Source: Pseudomonadota bacterium
GTDB taxonomy: Bacteria > Pseudomonadota > Gammaproteobacteria > Pseudomonadales > Azotimanducaceae
Assembly (NCBI GenBank): GCA_027621895.1
Contig: JAQCAK010000084.1
Span: forward strand, 1-7,181
DNA length: 7,181 bases
Direction of reading: 5' to 3'
Part shown: positions 5,611 through 7,181 of the stretch, piece after piece
How positions within the stretch are numbered: position 1 is the first letter of the stretch
Layout: each line of letters opens with the position of its first letter
Notes under the pieces: generated by a model
What the model saw: the letters and a program-made list of their open reading frames with translations, nothing else
What the model was told of the DNA's origin: nothing
Database searches by the model: none
Position numbers and translations under genes: made by a program

Positions 5611-7181
5611 TTACCAGGTGTCAACAAATGGCTTTTTCTTGCCGACCCTGGGTGCCGGGGCCGGCATGGATTTCAGACCGGCGAGAATCCACTTTCGGGT
5701 TTCCATCGGATCGATGACCTCGTCGATCTCAAAAGCCGTGGCAAAGTTGACTGCCTTGCCCCGGTCATACATCTGGGCCACTCGCTTCTCATATTCCTGA
5801 AGCCGTTCCTCAGGATCTTCAATGGCTTCCAGTTCCTTGCGGTATCCGAGCTTCACTGCACCCTCCAGTCCCATGCCACCAAATTCACCGGTCGGCCAGG
5901 AAACGGTAAAGGTGTTTGCCTTGAATCCGCCGCCGGTCATCGCCTGGGCACCTAACCCGTATCCCTTGCGAATCACGATAGACATCATGGGGACCGTGAT
6001 ACTCGTACTGATGACGAACAGCCGGGCAGCGTGCCGGACCAGCGCGGTCTTTTCGATTTCCGGGCCGACCATGATCCCGGGGCAATCCACCAGACTGACA
6101 ATGGGGATATCAAACGCGTCGCACAGCTGGATAAATCTTGCTGCCTTGTCGGCGCCGTCACTGTCGATGGCGCCGGACAGGTGAACGGGGTTGTTGGCAA
6201 ACAGACCAATGGGCCGCCCCTCGATCCTGGCGAAACAGGTGATGATGCCGATGCCGAACTCGGGGCGCAGTTCCGTCACCGAGTCATCGTCCGCAAGCGT
6301 CCTGATTACCTCGCGGATGTCGTACACTCGCAGGCGGTTTTCCGGAATGGCAAAGCGAAGTTTGCGCTGGTCCTGGCAGGACCAGTCCTTAACGGGGCCC
6401 TGGAAATAGGTGAGCAGCTTCTTCGCCACCACCACCGCCTCGGCTTCATCCCTGACGGCGACATCAACGACTCCGTTGGGCACCTGCACGCTCATCGGGC
6501 CGACTTCCTCGGGTTTGAAGACCCCCAGGCCGCCACCCTCGATCATGGCAGGGCCACCGATACCAATATTGGAATCCCCGGGGGCGATCACGATATCGGA
6601 CGTACCCAGCAGCACGGCGTTCCCGGCAAAACATCGGCCGGTGGTAATACCAATGCGTGGCACCAGGCCGCTGAGTGCCCCGTAGAGCTGGAATGCCAGG
6701 CAGTCGAGTCCGGCGATCCCGGCGCCATCCGTGTCGCCCGGTCGTCCACCGCCACCCTCGGCAATCAGGATAATGGGGATCTGCAGCTGTTCGGCCAGCT
6801 CGAACATGCGATCTTTCTTGCGGTGGTTCTGCAGTCCCTGGGTTCCAGCGAGAACCATGTAGTCATAGGACATGACAATGCACTGGGTATCCTGGTCCGG
6901 GAACAGGTCACCGTTGACGCTGCCGATACCGGTGACCATGCCGTCACCGGGTGTATTTTCCATCAGGTCCTGTACGGTGCGACGTCTGCGCTGGGCAGCG
7001 ATCGTCAGGGAACCGTATTCAACGAAAGTGCCGGGATCGCAGATGTCATTGATGTTTTCCCGGACCGTTCGATGGCCGGTCCTGCGGCGTCTTGCGACCG
7101 CGGCCTCACGGTTTTCATCGAGCTTGTAGCTGTGTCTTTCCAGTGCTCCCCCCAGGTCAGGTCGAATTTCATCAAGGTCCT
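5611..7181 (-). CDS. Acyl-CoA carboxylase carboxyltransferase domain protein (N-terminal end outside window)
   Basis: The 522 visible codons form a complete carboxyltransferase of the acetyl/propionyl/methylcrotonyl-CoA carboxylase beta family, which transfers CO2 from carboxybiotin to an acyl-CoA in the cytoplasm. Counting from the window edge, RTVRENINDICDPGTFVEYG lies at about 37-56, the N-terminal CoA/crotonase-fold loop AEGGGGRPGDTD at about 140-151, GRCFAGNA at about 181-188 and NIGIGGPAMIEGGG at about 204-217. The second crotonase-like half carries DCPGIMVGPE, the biotin-side GYGLGAQAMTGGG (about 406-418) and WPTGEFGGMGLEGAV (about 428-442). The protein ends KKKPFVDTW. The frame is open to the right edge; an internal ATG at 6963 is not the start, because conserved sequence lies upstream of it. 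The style of the first 40 residues and of the C-terminus recalls large proteins of about 1,100 residues with fused biotin carboxylase, carrier and carboxyltransferase domains, so this may be only the C-terminal half. The acyl-CoA substrate is not evident. Confidence 0.92.
   Translation of the reverse strand, partial: DLDEIRPDLGGALERHSYKLDENREAAVARRRRTGHRTVRENINDICDPGTFVEYGSLTIAAQRRRRTVQDLMENTPGDGMVTGIGSVNGDLFPDQDTQCIVMSYDYMVLAGTQGLQNHRKKDRMFELAEQLQIPIILIAEGGGGRPGDTDGAGIAGLDCLAFQLYGALSGLVPRIGITTGRCFAGNAVLLGTSDIVIAPGDSNIGIGGPAMIEGGGLGVFKPEEVGPMSVQVPNGVVDVAVRDEAEAVVVAKKLLTYFQGPVKDWSCQDQRKLRFAIPENRLRVYDIREVIRTLADDDSVTELRPEFGIGIITCFARIEGRPIGLFANNPVHLSGAIDSDGADKAARFIQLCDAFDIPIVSLVDCPGIMVGPEIEKTALVRHAARLFVISTSITVPMMSIVIRKGYGLGAQAMTGGGFKANTFTVSWPTGEFGGMGLEGAVKLGYRKELEAIEDPEERLQEYEKRVAQMYDRGKAVNFATAFEIDEVIDPMETRKWILAGLKSMPAPAPRVGKKKPFVDTW

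Noticed and set aside
5238..5955. Overlapping plus-strand frames opposite the Bax-like and carboxyltransferase genes
   Set aside because: They are antisense to two well-supported genes and show Ser/Arg-rich shadow composition without motifs.

Overview
The window is about 7.2 kb of moderately GC-rich DNA (roughly 55-60% by eye). It is densely coding, uses the standard code, and has good Shine-Dalgarno sites in front of several genes. The protein set suggests a Gram-negative proteobacterium, probably a marine or salt-adapted gammaproteobacterium. It comprises a Na+-pump-type oxaloacetate decarboxylase, a Bax-family periplasmic glucosaminidase, an SMP-30/gluconolactonase-like protein, an acyl-CoA carboxyltransferase and a class A flavin monooxygenase. 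The taxonomic placement is inferred from gene content only. I see no mobile element, CRISPR array, tRNA or rRNA.

Left part, plus strand: the window opens inside the C-terminal part of an FAD-dependent aromatic-ring monooxygenase of the salicylate/3-hydroxybenzoate hydroxylase type (ends at 571). A 219-base gap follows. It holds a possible promoter and a perfect 8-bp inverted repeat, and it leads into oadA (791-2572) and oadB (2595-3725). These two genes are 22 bases apart and encode the biotin-carrying carboxyltransferase subunit and the membrane Na+-translocating subunit of an oxaloacetate decarboxylase. The small gamma subunit gene, oadG, is not next to them.

Middle, plus strand: after a 171-base gap comes an SMP-30/gluconolactonase family gene (3897-4747). 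It is intact at both ends but is split into two overlapping frames at about 4071-4082 by what looks like a loss of one G. The two halves together make a normal-length six-bladed propeller protein with all expected metal/active-site residues.

Right part, minus strand: a Bax-like membrane-anchored glucosaminidase-domain protein (4766-5542, TTG start) converges on the SMP-30 gene with only 18 bases between the stops. Upstream of it, 68 bases away on the same strand, is a carboxyltransferase-domain protein for acyl-CoA substrates (5611 to beyond 7181). Its frame is open through the window edge, and it resembles the C-terminal part of a large fused biotin carboxylase/carrier/carboxyltransferase protein.

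Functionally, two biotin-dependent carboxyl-transfer systems sit within 2 kb of each other. One decarboxylates oxaloacetate and exports Na+; the other carboxylates an acyl-CoA. A regulatory or metabolic link between them is only a guess. The region otherwise looks like ordinary chromosomal metabolism. The points worth a second look are the split SMP-30 gene, the missing oadG, the inverted repeat before oadA and the unseen upstream half of the carboxyltransferase gene.
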